A program made the translations under genes and the position numbers. This document shows positions 55,940-64,000 of a stretch of DNA of 64,000 nucleotides, piece by piece. How positions within the stretch are numbered: position 1 is the first letter of the stretch; each line of letters starts with the position of its first letter. The notes under the pieces are model-generated. The model was not told where the DNA came from and ran no database searches. It saw nothing but the letters and a program-made list of their open reading frames with translations. The DNA comes from Rhizobiales bacterium 62-17 (lineage in GTDB: Bacteria; Pseudomonadota; Alphaproteobacteria; Rhizobiales; Beijerinckiaceae): assembly GCA_001898965.1 (NCBI GenBank), contig MKVW01000009.1:310001-374000 (forward strand), written 5' to 3'.

Positions 55940-57106
55940 TTACGGCTTGCACTGCGCGGCGAAGGGATCGACGTAGTTCGTCAGGATCGTGCCCGTCGTC
56001 TTCAACGTCGGCGCACCGCTTGCGTCCTTCTCGACTTTCATCGCATACCAATTCTGGATCGGATGCTGATTGGCGCCGAACTTGAAGGGACCGCGCACCG
56101 ATTCAAAATCCGCTTGCAGCATCGCGGTGCGGAACGCTTCGGTGTCGTCGATCTTGCCACCCGTCTTGCGCAGCGCCGCGCCAATGGCGAGCGCCGTGTC
56201 GTAGCCCTGCGCCGCATACATCGTCGGCACACGGCCATAGGCCTTTTCGAAAGCGGCGACGAAGGTCTTGTTGGCCGCATTGTCGAGATCGGTGTTCCAA
56301 TGTCCGGAAACGTTCAGTCCGACGGCGGCCTCGCCGACCGCCTTGAGAATGGCGTGATCCATCGAAGGCTCGGCGATCACCATCGGAATCGTGCCGAGCA
56401 GACCCGCCTGCTGATATTGGCGCAGGAAGGCGATGCCGAGACCGCCGGGATGGAACTGGAACACCACATCGGGCTTGGCGGCGCGGATCTGCGCCATCTC
56501 GGCGGCAAAGTCTGTCTGATCGAGGCGCGTATAGATTTCGCCGATCACCTGACCTTCGAAGAAGCGCTTGAAGCCGGTGATCGCATCGCGGCCGGCGGCA
56601 TAGTTCGGCGCCAGGACGAAAGCTCTTTTGTAACCGAGCTGCGTCGCATTGCGGCCGGCGCTGCCCTGCATCGTATCGGTGAGCCAGGACATCACGAAAT
56701 AATTGCGATGGCATTCGCGGCCGGCGAATTCCGACGGGCCGGCGTTCGGGCTGATGACGATGCCGCCGGCATCGACCACGTCGGGCACCACGGCGGAGGC
56801 GACATTGGAGAAGACCAGGCCGCTGATCAGCTTGATCTTGTCGACGCTCATCATCCGCTCGGCGATCTGCTTGCCCTGGCCGGGCTTGAGGCCGTCGTCC
56901 TCAATGACCATTTCGATCGGCGCGCCACCGAGCTTGCCATCGGCCATGTCAACGGCGAGCTTGAAGCCGTCGCGCACGTCCTGCCCGAGATAACCCGCGG
57001 GTCCCGACAGCGTCGTGATCATGCCGATCTTGACCGGCTGTTGCGCCATCGCTGCCGTCACCAGCCCTGAGAGGGCCAGCCCTAAAAGCAATCCACCGCG
57101 TTTCAT
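55940..57106 (-). CDS. LivK-like ABC substrate-binding protein
   Basis: A 388-residue periplasmic binding protein with a Sec signal (LLLGLALSGLVTAAMAQQ). The first strand VKIGMITTLSGPAGYLGQDVRDGFKLAVD and MVIEDDGLKPGQGKQIAERMM are typical of binding proteins for branched-chain amino acids and aromatic acids. GGAGCC precedes the ATG. No permease or ATPase gene accompanies it. It is followed upstream on the same strand by SDR, Bug and BKACE genes, so it probably belongs to a catabolic group, with a 200-base gap that may hold its own promoter. Confidence 0.9.
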   Translation of the reverse strand: MKRGGLLLGLALSGLVTAAMAQQPVKIGMITTLSGPAGYLGQDVRDGFKLAVDMADGKLGGAPIEMVIEDDGLKPGQGKQIAERMMSVDKIKLISGLVFSNVASAVVPDVVDAGGIVISPNAGPSEFAGRECHRNYFVMSWLTDTMQGSAGRNATQLGYKRAFVLAPNYAAGRDAITGFKRFFEGQVIGEIYTRLDQTDFAAEMAQIRAAKPDVVFQFHPGGLGIAFLRQYQQAGLLGTIPMVIAEPSMDHAILKAVGEAAVGLNVSGHWNTDLDNAANKTFVAAFEKAYGRVPTMYAAQGYDTALAIGAALRKTGGKIDDTEAFRTAMLQADFESVRGPFKFGANQHPIQNWYAMKVEKDASGAPTLKTTGTILTNYVDPFAAQCKP

Positions 57107-57305
57107 CTTGGGCTCCTGTTTTTATTTCAGTTTTGGGCCTCAACACGCGCTACTGATAGCTTCAACGCGTAGGCATACGGGCGCGAAACGGCCACTGCAC
57201 GCGCACGAGGCGGCCGGATCATGCGATCCGGACCGACCCTTGAGAATTCGACATATTCGTATGAATGCAGATGTTTTGGCGATGAATCGCCAGCCTATCC
57301 CGAAC

Positions 57306-58067
57306 CTACAGATGCCGGCCCTCGTCCACCGGCACGACGATGCCCGTCGAACTCGTCAGATTGACGATGCAGGCGATCACGGCGCGGGCAACGTCATCGG
57401 GCGTGGTGACATGGGCGAGCGGCAGCCGCTCGGCGGTCTTCTGCAGTTGCTCAAGCGTCCGGCCCGGTACAAAATCCGTATCGACGCCCGCCGGCGAAAC
57501 GGAGAAGACGCGAATTTTCGGGGCCAGCACTTTCGCCAATGCGATGGTCAGCGCATCGACACCGGCTTTCGCGGCGAGATAGGCCAGGCTGCTGCCAAGG
57601 CCCGTGCGCGCCGCGATCGATGAAATATTGACGATGGCCGCGCCGCTGCCGCGCTCCAGCAACGGACGGAAGGCGCGCACCATCGCAAAGGGGCCGCGCA
57701 GATTGACCGCAACCGTGCGATCGAAAATATCGTCCGTCAGTTTGTTGAGATCCTGAGCGGGCACGGGCGTCGTCGCGCCGCCGCAATTGACCAGCGCATC
57801 GAGCCGGCCGTAGCGCTCCGCGACCACCTTCGCCGCCGCGCCGATAGAAGCTGGATCGTCGATTGCGATCCGCAGGGCAAGATGACCCTTGCCCTGCAGA
57901 GCCCCGACGACAGCATCGGCCCGTTCCTTGCGGCTGTTGTAACCGACCACGACGGCTGAACCCATCGCGGCGAGGCGCGCGGCCGTGGCCTGGCCGATCC
58001 CGCTGTTGGCACCCGTGACGAGCGCCACCGTCGGGATCGACAGCGCCGGAATATCAAGACCGATCAT
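57306..58067 (-). CDS. short-chain dehydrogenase/reductase
   Basis: A 253-residue classical SDR: cofactor motif TGANSGIG, a basic-residue context GYNSRKER suggesting NADP(H), NCGG in place of NNAG, the catalytic Ser in ISSIAARTG and the YLAAK catalytic pair. It starts seven bases after the Bug protein stop on the same strand, so the two are co-transcribed. In the context of a beta-keto acid cleavage enzyme it may oxidise a beta-hydroxy acid to the keto acid, but this is inference. Confidence 0.88.
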   Translation of the reverse strand: MIGLDIPALSIPTVALVTGANSGIGQATAARLAAMGSAVVVGYNSRKERADAVVGALQGKGHLALRIAIDDPASIGAAAKVVAERYGRLDALVNCGGATTPVPAQDLNKLTDDIFDRTVAVNLRGPFAMVRAFRPLLERGSGAAIVNISSIAARTGLGSSLAYLAAKAGVDALTIALAKVLAPKIRVFSVSPAGVDTDFVPGRTLEQLQKTAERLPLAHVTTPDDVARAVIACIVNLTSSTGIVVPVDEGRHL

Positions 58068-58074
58068 GCGAATC

Positions 58075-59055
58075 CTACATGGTGATGTTGGCGGCCTTGA
58101 TCACCGGTGCCCATTTGCTGAGTTCACCGCCGATGAACGTTTTCAAATCATCCGGCGAGCCGCCGACGCCTTGCAAGGCATTCAGATTGAGAATGGACTT
58201 GCCACGCTCGCTCTTCAGAAAGGCGTTGACGCCCTTGTTCATCTTGGCGACGATTTCCGGCGGCGTGCCCGTCGGCGCGACGATCGCATACCAGGCGGTC
58301 GCCTCGAAGCCTTTGAAACCCGCCTCCTGCACCGTCGGCACATTGGGCAATTGCGGCGCGCGCTGGCTGGTCGTCACCGCCAAGGCGCGAATCTTGTTGT
58401 CGTCGGCCAGCGGCACATAGGTCGGCATGAAATCCATGACCACGTCGACCTGGCCCGAAAGCAGGTCCGCCATCAGCGGCGCCGTGCCGCGATAGGGCAC
58501 GTTGGTCATCTCCACACCGGCGAACTGCTGAATGAGAACCGAGCTGATGTGGCCGAGCGTTCCGATGCCAGGATGACCGACATTGACCTTGCCGGGATTC
58601 TTCTTGGCATAGGCAATCAACTCGCCCAGCGTCTTGGCTGGAAAATCGAGCTTCGCTGAAATGGCGAGCGGCGATTTGGCAACCAGAATGACCGGCGTGA
58701 AATCGCGCTCGGAATCATAGGACAAGCCTTTGTACATGAGCTTGTTGAGCGCGATCGGCGCCGGCGTGCCGAACAGGAAGGTGTAGCCATCGGCCGCCGA
58801 TTTCGCGACCGCCGCGCCACCGACATTGCCGCCGGCACCGCCGCGATTGTCGACGATGAACTGTCTGCCGAAATCCTCGCTCAAGGATTGCGCGACGGAG
58901 CGAGCCAGCGTGTCGACAGCGGAGCCGGCCGGGAATGGCACGAGCAAGGTGACCGGCCGATCCGGCCAAGCTTGCGAGGCATGGGCGGTGCCCGGAACGA
59001 CATATGGCACCAGCGCGAGCGCAAGGCCGAATAAACCCAGAGACAATGAACGCAT
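58075..59055 (-). CDS. Bug/TctC-type periplasmic binding protein 4
   Basis: A 326-residue Bug-family binding protein with a Sec signal peptide (GLFGLALALVPYVVPGTAHASQ). Family segments are VTLLVPFPAGSAVDTLARSVAQSL, FIVDNRGGAGGNVGGAAVAKSAADGYTFLFG and NVPTVQEAGFKGFEATAWYAIVAPTGTP. The ATG at 59055 has GGGAGGGG upstream; a longer in-frame reading is spurious. It lies between the BKACE and SDR genes, all on the minus strand, and may deliver the acid they degrade. Confidence 0.92.
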   Translation of the reverse strand: MRSLSLGLFGLALALVPYVVPGTAHASQAWPDRPVTLLVPFPAGSAVDTLARSVAQSLSEDFGRQFIVDNRGGAGGNVGGAAVAKSAADGYTFLFGTPAPIALNKLMYKGLSYDSERDFTPVILVAKSPLAISAKLDFPAKTLGELIAYAKKNPGKVNVGHPGIGTLGHISSVLIQQFAGVEMTNVPYRGTAPLMADLLSGQVDVVMDFMPTYVPLADDNKIRALAVTTSQRAPQLPNVPTVQEAGFKGFEATAWYAIVAPTGTPPEIVAKMNKGVNAFLKSERGKSILNLNALQGVGGSPDDLKTFIGGELSKWAPVIKAANITM

Positions 59056-59099
59056 GCTTTTCCCCTCCCAGTTCAGGCCTGCGTGGCTTGATGGATTCC

Positions 59100-59990
59100 C
59101 TAACTCATGCAGCTCTCCCGCAGCCCCAGCATGTCGCGAGCCTGCCGTGCGGTGGCGACCTCTCCGCCCAAGGATTCGACGATGCGGCGCGCCTTCTCGA
59201 CCATGAGCGCATTGGATGGCGCGAGAACGCCTCTCTCCAGATAGATCGCATCCTCCAGGCCGACGCGGACATGGCCGCCGGCGAGATAGGATTGCGCCAC
59301 CATCGGAAAGGCCGAACGGCCGGTGCCGAAAGCGGTCCACACCGTGCCGGGCGGCAAAAGCCCACGCGCGTAAAGCACGGTCTCAGGCGACGGCTGAAAA
59401 CCGTATTTCACGCCCATGACGATCGAACACAGAACCGGACCATCGAGCGTGCCATCGCCGACGAGATCGCGGCACAGAGCGATGTCGCCTGAATCAAACA
59501 ATTCGATCTCCGGTTTCACGCCGGCCTGGCGGATCACCGCCGCCATGCGGCGAATGTTGCCCGGCGTGTTGATGACGACCTCCTTGCCGGAGTTCATCGT
59601 GTTGAGATCGAGGGTGCAGATATCAGGCTTGAGCAGCGCGATATGCGCCACGCGATCTTCCGGCCGCATCAGCGTCGTGCCGGGGCCGGCGATTTTCGGA
59701 TCGTCCTTATCGGGCGCGAACCGGCCGCCCGGTCCGGTCGTCAGGTTGAGGATGACATCGGTATTCTTGGCGCGGATACGCGCGACGACATCGCGATAGT
59801 AATCGATCTCCATGGACGGCCGCCCGCTCTGGGGATCGCGCACATGAATATGCACGGCAGCGGCGCCAGCCTCTGCCGCGCCCAGGCAAGCCTCGGCGAT
59901 ATCCTGCGGCGTGATCGGCAAATGCGGTGTCATGTCGGGCGTGGTTTGATTGCCCGTCACGGCGCACGTGATGAGGACGCGCGATTGCAT
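59100..59990 (-). CDS. beta-keto acid cleavage enzyme (BKACE/DUF849, Kce-like)
   Basis: A 296-residue TIM-barrel zinc enzyme. BKACE proteins condense a beta-keto acid with acetyl-CoA to give acetoacetate and a new CoA ester. Visible features are the start VLITCAVTGNQTTP, the zinc-ligand VHIHVRDPQSGRPS, LNLTTGPG, the MGVKYG segment, and GHVRVGLEDAIYLERG with the late acidic ligand. The start at 59990 (MQSRVLITC) is chosen by family comparison; the longer frame is not supported. Known substrates range from 3-keto-5-aminohexanoate to dehydrocarnitine and beta-ketoadipate; which one is unknown. It heads a Bug-SDR group. Confidence 0.9.
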   Translation of the reverse strand: MQSRVLITCAVTGNQTTPDMTPHLPITPQDIAEACLGAAEAGAAAVHIHVRDPQSGRPSMEIDYYRDVVARIRAKNTDVILNLTTGPGGRFAPDKDDPKIAGPGTTLMRPEDRVAHIALLKPDICTLDLNTMNSGKEVVINTPGNIRRMAAVIRQAGVKPEIELFDSGDIALCRDLVGDGTLDGPVLCSIVMGVKYGFQPSPETVLYARGLLPPGTVWTAFGTGRSAFPMVAQSYLAGGHVRVGLEDAIYLERGVLAPSNALMVEKARRIVESLGGEVATARQARDMLGLRESCMS

Positions 59991-60210
59991 CGGCGGTTCC
60001 AGCCCCCTCGAATGACCTGTTCGCTCTGGCCGTCCGCGACGGCGGCGCTGCTCAGGCTCTACGATGGGGAGAAGCCGCTGTCCGCGAAACGTCCGACCGT
60101 TTCGCATCACGGAACAGCGCGGGCTGCGAGCGATGCCATCCTAGCGCCGCGCCGATGACAACGTAGACTTATCACTTTGTAATTATTGGATTATTATCAA
60201 TGGATCCGTG

Positions 60211-60852
60211 TCAGGCAAGACCGGGCAGCATGGCCTTGGCACCATCGAAGACCATTTCGACGGCGATGGCAGCGAGAATCATGCCCATCAGGCGGGTCAT
60301 CACCACACGGATTTTCGATGACAGCAATTTGCCGATCGTCGCGGCGAAAAAGAGAACGACGAACAAAGCGAGGAGGACGGCCAGCAGCACCACGCCGAAC
60401 GATATGGAGCGTTCGACCTGATGCGATTGCGCCGCATAGACGATCAGGGTGGCGATGGTGCCCGGCCCGACGATCATCGGAAACGTCATCGGATAGAAAG
60501 CGATGCTGCTGTCTGGGCTCGCACTGTCTTCCGCGCGCTTCTCCTGTTCGCCCCGCTCGTGCGACGTGATGGGCTGACCATTGAGCATGGAAAGCGCGAT
60601 GCCCAGAAGCACCAATCCGCCGGCAACGCGGAAGGAATCGATGGTGATGCCGAAGAAGTCGAGAATGTAGCGGCCCGCCAGGGAAATGATGATGCACATG
60701 ATCGCCGTGTAAAGCAGGATCACGCGCGCCATGCTGCGCTGCTCGGCCACGGATTTGCCGGCGGTCATCGCCAAGAAGATCGGCAGATTGATGAACGGGT
60801 TCATGATGGCGAACAAGGCACCCAGGAACTTGGTGGCAAAAGCAAAATCCAT
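60211..60852 (-). CDS. MarC-family integral membrane protein
   Basis: A 213-residue inner-membrane protein of the MarC (UPF0056) family with about six helices. The start FLGALFAIMNPFINLPIFLAMT and the central YPMTFPMIVGPGTIATLIVYA are the two family signatures. MarC was once linked to multiple antibiotic resistance, but that role was not upheld; function is unknown. It is a lone gene, 33 bases after a small gene on the same strand. Confidence 0.92.
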   Translation of the reverse strand: MDFAFATKFLGALFAIMNPFINLPIFLAMTAGKSVAEQRSMARVILLYTAIMCIIISLAGRYILDFFGITIDSFRVAGGLVLLGIALSMLNGQPITSHERGEQEKRAEDSASPDSSIAFYPMTFPMIVGPGTIATLIVYAAQSHQVERSISFGVVLLAVLLALFVVLFFAATIGKLLSSKIRVVMTRLMGMILAAIAVEMVFDGAKAMLPGLA

Positions 60853-60885
60853 CGCTTCGTTTCTCGTCGAAAATAGCTGTGTCGC

Positions 60886-61227
60886 TTAGGGCTGTTGCGC
60901 ATCGACCTTGGTGACGGCGACCAGAAGCGAAAGAACCTGTCGCGCCAACCGCTCCGCTTCTTCATCATTAAGCGACGAAATGGTGGCCTGAAGAAAATCG
61001 ACGCCCGGCTGATCCCTCACACGCGTCGCCGCGTCGATGAGCATCGCATAGGCTTTCTTGATATCGGGGAATGCATCAAGATCGGCTTCCTCCGGAGCCG
61101 GCATGGAGCGAAAAGCAGCCAGCAAGCGCGTTTCGATATCGGCCGCGCCCACGAGGATTTCCGCTGCTGCCAGAAGTTGCTCGGCTTGATAAGACAGTTT
61201 CGGCATGACCACCGCCTTGTCGCTCAA
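60886..61227 (-). CDS. hypothetical protein
   Basis: A 113-residue, mostly helical cytoplasmic protein without recognisable domain (MPKLSYQAEQLLAAAEILVGAADIETRLLAAFRSM, then FPDIKKAYAMLIDAATRVRDQPG). It lies nine bases after the DUF488 gene on the same strand, so co-transcription is likely. Function unknown. Confidence 0.6.
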   Translation of the reverse strand: MSDKAVVMPKLSYQAEQLLAAAEILVGAADIETRLLAAFRSMPAPEEADLDAFPDIKKAYAMLIDAATRVRDQPGVDFLQATISSLNDEEAERLARQVLSLLVAVTKVDAQQP

Positions 61228-61236
61228 TTCAACGCA

Positions 61237-61638
61237 TCAGTCTTTCTGTATCGCCGATCGACCGGCCTTTCCCCGCAGAAGAAAATTCCTCAGGGCCACG
61301 GCGTTATTGTGCAGCTCATCATGCGCGCCATAGACGAGGGTCACCGTCTGTTTTTTGGCGAGGGCGCGAATGCGCTCAAGTTCTGACGGATGCTGCTGAA
61401 GCTCGATCTCGTAACGGTGCTGAAATTCGGCCCATCGATCGGGATCGTGACCGAACCATTGACGCAGCGCCGTGCTGGGCGCGATGTCCTTGAGCCAGTC
61501 GCTCACATCAGCCTTGTCGCGGCTCAATCCACGCGGCCAAAGCCGGTCGACGAGAAGACGCGTTCCGTCATCCGAGGCCGCCGGTTCATAGGCACGCTTC
61601 ACGCGCAGATGGGAGGCGGGAAAAGGCGGCTTCGTCAC
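61237..61638 (-). CDS. DUF488-family protein
   Basis: A 133-residue protein with the DUF488 motifs RVKRAYEPAASDDGTRLLVDRLWPRGLSRDKADVSDWLKDIAPSTALRQWFGHDPDRWAEFQHRYEIEL. These small proteins are widespread, sometimes linked to stress or redox functions, but no activity is proved. It precedes a small hypothetical gene at nine bases and follows another small gene at 33 bases. Confidence 0.88.
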   Translation of the reverse strand: MTKPPFPASHLRVKRAYEPAASDDGTRLLVDRLWPRGLSRDKADVSDWLKDIAPSTALRQWFGHDPDRWAEFQHRYEIELQQHPSELERIRALAKKQTVTLVYGAHDELHNNAVALRNFLLRGKAGRSAIQKD

Positions 61639-61671
61639 GCAAGGCTCCTCATCGTCCTGGCGAGAACAATA

Positions 61672-61866
61672 TCAGTTCATGTTGCGGAAGGCATGGCCGT
61701 TGGCTTTGATGCCATCCTGCACGGAGGCCGGCAACAGATCTCGCGCGAACGTTCCTTCGAAAACCCAATCTTCTTTGTCGGCGAGATCGGGTAGGTCCTC
61801 GCCCTTAGGGACATAAAGACCGACCGAGGGTCTTTTCACATTGAGATAGAGATCGTACTCGTCCAC
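61672..61866 (-). CDS. small conserved hypothetical protein
   Basis: A 64-residue soluble protein (DEYDLYLNVKRPSVGLYVPKGEDLPDLADKEDWVFEGTFARDLL). The start is decided by the ribosome binding site: GGGGAGGA lies six bases upstream of a GTG at 61866, whereas the ATG further upstream (61884) is itself just before this Shine-Dalgarno. I do not know a function; such short DLADKEDW-type proteins are common in Hyphomicrobiales near DUF488 genes (weak recollection). Confidence 0.65.
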   Translation of the reverse strand: MDEYDLYLNVKRPSVGLYVPKGEDLPDLADKEDWVFEGTFARDLLPASVQDGIKANGHAFRNMN

Positions 61867-61959
61867 GGCCGATCCTCCCCGCATGTCACAGCGTCAAGTA
61901 TCAAACGCCCGCCGACGACAACGGTTGCAACAGCCCTACGAACGATCTCATTCCGTGCG

Positions 61960-62214
61960 TCACAGCTTGACTGGACGGCCGGAAGATTCTTCCTCAAGCG
62001 TGACAGCGATATCCGCATTCGCCGAGAGGCGGACTTTGTTGCCTTCGACGCCAGCCACAAAACCCATTTCGATATAATGCGCATGGCCTTCATGACGCCC
62101 GAAGCTGTCGCTCTTCTTGAGCTTGATACGATGACCGGCGACACCATCGACCGTTCCCACATGGACGCCATCGGCGCCGATGACTTCCATGTCCTTCTTC
62201 ACCTTGTCATTCAT
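61960..62214 (-). CDS. DUF2171-family protein
   Basis: An 84-residue PRC-barrel-like protein with the DUF2171 pattern MEVIGADGVHVGTVDGVAGHRIKLKKSDS, then the His-rich GRHEGHAHYIEMGFV and a final strand NADIAVTLEEE. GAGGAG precedes the ATG at 62214; the longer frame is not supported. Function unknown; such proteins are often stress-associated in alphaproteobacteria. Confidence 0.85.
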   Translation of the reverse strand: MNDKVKKDMEVIGADGVHVGTVDGVAGHRIKLKKSDSFGRHEGHAHYIEMGFVAGVEGNKVRLSANADIAVTLEEESSGRPVKL

Positions 62215-62389
62215 ATCGCTCGCTCCTCTGCTGAACGCGTTGATGCAACAACCAAGGAAACGCATGATAGGGGCCGATCGATGACATCCTGTCCACCCCT
62301 CGTTTGATCGAACTTCGCCACATTGACCGGTTAGCCCAGTTGGATAGGATCGCGGCGTCATTCTGACAGGACCGCAAACTCGGCTTCAG

Positions 62390-62755
62390 ATGCACTGGAT
62401 CAGGCACCATATTCAGCAGGCGGGTTGGCTTGCGTTGATCGCGCTCACGATCAACCTGGGCCTCTCGTTCGGCCATGTGCACGAGATCCCAGGCAGAGTG
62501 GCTTATGGCGCTGAAAACGCGTCCTTTCTTTCTGCCCCGTCGCCGAACGATGGACTGCCGTCAGGCCAGACGGACAACGATCTCTGTCCGATCTGCATGG
62601 CGATGTCGGAGATGGCCAATGCCATCACCGCGCCGCCGCCGATCCTGTCGGTCGAATTCTCTGTCGTATCAATCGACTATGCCATTACGTCGACGACTGA
62701 CGTTTGGCCTGCGCATCGCAGCGTCTTCCACTCGCGCGGCCCCCCGATCGCCTGA
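62390..62755 (+). CDS. secreted CPIC-motif protein (DUF2946-like)
   Basis: A 121-residue protein with an N-terminal hydrophobic segment (AGWLALIALTINLGLSFGHVHE) and a central CPICMAMSEMANAITAPPPIL motif, ending HSRGPPIA. The CxxC and the histidines (HVHE; HWIRHH) resemble DUF2946 proteins, small membrane or periplasmic proteins found beside TonB-dependent receptors in heme, copper or iron loci. The next gene, 140 bases downstream in the same direction, is a TonB-dependent receptor. A metal-binding role is plausible but inferred. Confidence 0.7.
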   Translation: MHWIRHHIQQAGWLALIALTINLGLSFGHVHEIPGRVAYGAENASFLSAPSPNDGLPSGQTDNDLCPICMAMSEMANAITAPPPILSVEFSVVSIDYAITSTTDVWPAHRSVFHSRGPPIA

Positions 62756-62895
62756 CTGACATTGCCGTCTCGATTGCCGAAGCGAAGTGTCGCGAGACAT
62801 GTCGCTCTGCGATCGATTGAAGGCCGTCCATCGATGCAAGTGGAGGCGCTTTAGCGCCAACGACTTGCCGTGAACATTCCGGTCAGGACATTCTT

Positions 62896-64000
62896 ATGCA
62901 CCCTATTGGCTCTCTGCGCTTGAAGCGCGACCTTCTGCTATCTGTCTCATCCATCATTTGGCTCGCCGCGTCGGGCTTTTCTTCTTTCGCGCAAGAAAGC
63001 GCCCCACAGGCGCAGCCCGCCCCCAACTCCGCACCGCAAGCCGCGCCCTCGGAGCCGGCTCCGGCCGCCGCACCGCCAGCTCAACCCAATCAGGCACAGC
63101 CCAATCCGCAGCCGTCCCCGCCGCAGAACGCGGCACCTCCCGAGGAACCGCAGCCGGCGGCTGACGAGAAGCCGGCGACCGGCGGCAACGTCTTGCCCGA
63201 GACCCGTATCGCGGCGCCCGTGGAACGGCGGCGGCCGCGCAGGGTTCCGGCAACGCGCATTGTGGCCAGACGATCTTCTTCAACCGCGCAGGTGCGCACG
63301 CCGGTGGACCAGGACCTGCCGCCAGCCAACGAACGGCCAGTGACGCCGACACCCACCCAGGCACAGGTGGTGGCGCAACGGCACGAGGTCTTCAACACGG
63401 CGCTGCGCAACATCTATACGCCCGTCGGCACCAATCCTTACCGGCTCAGCCAAGAGAATATCGACATCCTGCCGCAGGGCGCCAACACCAGTCTCGACCG
63501 CGTGCTGTTGCAGGCGCCCGGCGTGTCGCAGGATTCGGCGGCCAGCGGCGATCTGCATGTGCGCAACGAGCACGCCAACGTGCAGTATCGCATCAACGGC
63601 GTCATGCTGCCCGACAGCGTCGCCGCCTTCGGGCAGATTCTCGACAGCAATATCATCGGCAATCTGTCGTTGATCACTGGCGCTTTGCCGGCGCAATACG
63701 GTCTGCGCACCGCCGGCGTCGTCGACATCACGACCAAGCAGAATGCCTTCGACAATTCCGGATCCATCGGCATTTACGGCGGCAGTCGCGGCACCATCTC
63801 GCCCAGCGCCGAATATGGCGGCACCGTCGGCAACACGCAGTATTACGTCTCCGGCCGCTATTTCGGCAGTGACATCGGCCTGGAAAATCCGACGCGCGGC
63901 ACGTCGGCGATCCACGACCACACCGATCAAGGCAAGGGCTTTGCTTATGTCTCGACGGTGATCGATCCGACCCTGCGGCTCACCTACATGGGCGGCGTCT
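62896..64000 (+). CDS. TonB-dependent outer-membrane receptor (5' part, runs off the window)
   Basis: An open frame from ATG 62896 continues without a stop to the last base; at least 368 residues are visible. It has a signal peptide (ending near SGFSSFAQE), then an approximately 60-residue Ala/Pro/Gln-rich linker and an Arg-rich stretch (PVERRRPRRVPATRIVARR). The plug domain follows from about residue 170: LPQGANTSLDRVLLQAPGVSQDS, HVRNEHANVQYRINGVMLPD, LITGALPAQYGLRTAGVVDITT. Barrel strands begin at once (GSIGIYGGSRGTISPSAEYGGT). The Pro-rich segment before the plug is unusual compared with a standard TonB box. It lies behind a CPIC-motif protein, which suggests metal or metal-chelate uptake. 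Confidence 0.88.
   Translation, partial: MHPIGSLRLKRDLLLSVSSIIWLAASGFSSFAQESAPQAQPAPNSAPQAAPSEPAPAAAPPAQPNQAQPNPQPSPPQNAAPPEEPQPAADEKPATGGNVLPETRIAAPVERRRPRRVPATRIVARRSSSTAQVRTPVDQDLPPANERPVTPTPTQAQVVAQRHEVFNTALRNIYTPVGTNPYRLSQENIDILPQGANTSLDRVLLQAPGVSQDSAASGDLHVRNEHANVQYRINGVMLPDSVAAFGQILDSNIIGNLSLITGALPAQYGLRTAGVVDITTKQNAFDNSGSIGIYGGSRGTISPSAEYGGTVGNTQYYVSGRYFGSDIGLENPTRGTSAIHDHTDQGKGFAYVSTVIDPTLRLTYMGGV

Noticed and set aside
62310-62390. A tRNA-like stretch (GGTTAGCCCAGTTGGATAGGATCG)
   Set aside because: It resembles a D-arm, but there is no convincing acceptor stem, anticodon arm or T-loop (no GTTCRA) at the right distance, so it is not called a tRNA or a tRNA remnant.

Overview
The window is chromosomal DNA from a high-GC alphaproteobacterium, almost certainly a member of the Hyphomicrobiales (Rhizobiales). 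Supporting signs are a cyclic beta-(1,2)-glucan exporter (NdvA/ChvA), the alphaproteobacterial BioR biotin repressor with its operators, a fused shikimate kinase/3-dehydroquinate synthase, a rhizobial-type small secreted protein, and many Bug-type (TctC) periplasmic binding proteins. Coding density is high. I recognised no rRNA, tRNA, CRISPR array, insertion sequence or prophage.

Layout. 0-6.4 kb: small secreted protein, lipoprotein L,D-transpeptidase, accA, xerD, small membrane protein, aroKB fusion. 6.4-11.2 kb (all minus): a MarR-controlled catabolic cluster with a family III CoA-transferase, a hydroxycinnamoyl-CoA hydratase/lyase-like crotonase and two Bug proteins. 11.2-15.8 kb: ndvA, a two-subunit 3-oxoacid CoA-transferase, a dienelactone hydrolase-family enzyme and a small conserved protein. 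15.9-22.2 kb: a TPR/beta-barrel outer-membrane protein resembling Slam (type XI secretion), immediately followed by an 806-residue FecR-domain protein with a polyproline hinge and a TbpB-like C-terminus, then an atypical acyl-CoA desaturase and a membrane/SRPBCC fusion. 22.4-23.6 kb: phenylalanine hydroxylase and its pterin recycling enzyme. 24-32.2 kb: a complete branched-chain-type ABC importer (Tat-exported binding protein, LivHMGF), a GntR/FCD regulator, an amino-acid-synthesis-family protein, an alpha/beta hydrolase and a Bug protein. Two copies of a palindromic intergenic repeat bracket the permease-ATPase-regulator block. 32.2-37.5 kb (all minus): a cofactor block with thiO-thiS-thiG-thiE under a TPP riboswitch, and bioY-bioB plus bioR under two BioR boxes. 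38-45.4 kb: a surface-polysaccharide island with a triple-domain GT4 glycosyltransferase, two FkbM methyltransferases and an unknown protein. 45.5-54.8 kb: an MdtABC/MuxABC-type RND efflux operon with its outer-membrane channel. 55-60 kb: a PNPOx-like flavoprotein, a LivK-like binding protein, an SDR, a Bug protein and a BKACE (beta-keto acid cleavage) enzyme. 60.2-64 kb: MarC, small conserved proteins, a CPIC-motif secreted protein and the 5' part of a TonB-dependent receptor that runs off the end.

Functional picture: a soil or plant-associated heterotroph that scavenges organic acids and aromatics (four Bug proteins without TctAB, two ABC binding proteins, CoA-transferases, crotonase, BKACE, DLH), makes thiamine and imports or makes biotin under RNA and protein control, and invests in its envelope (glucan export, polysaccharide, RND efflux, L,D-transpeptidase). 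The most novel-looking unit is the Slam-like/FecR-TbpB pair at 15.96-19.80 kb, a candidate type XI secretion module with an unusual cargo architecture. All functional calls rest on reading the sequence and remembered family knowledge; no database search was run.
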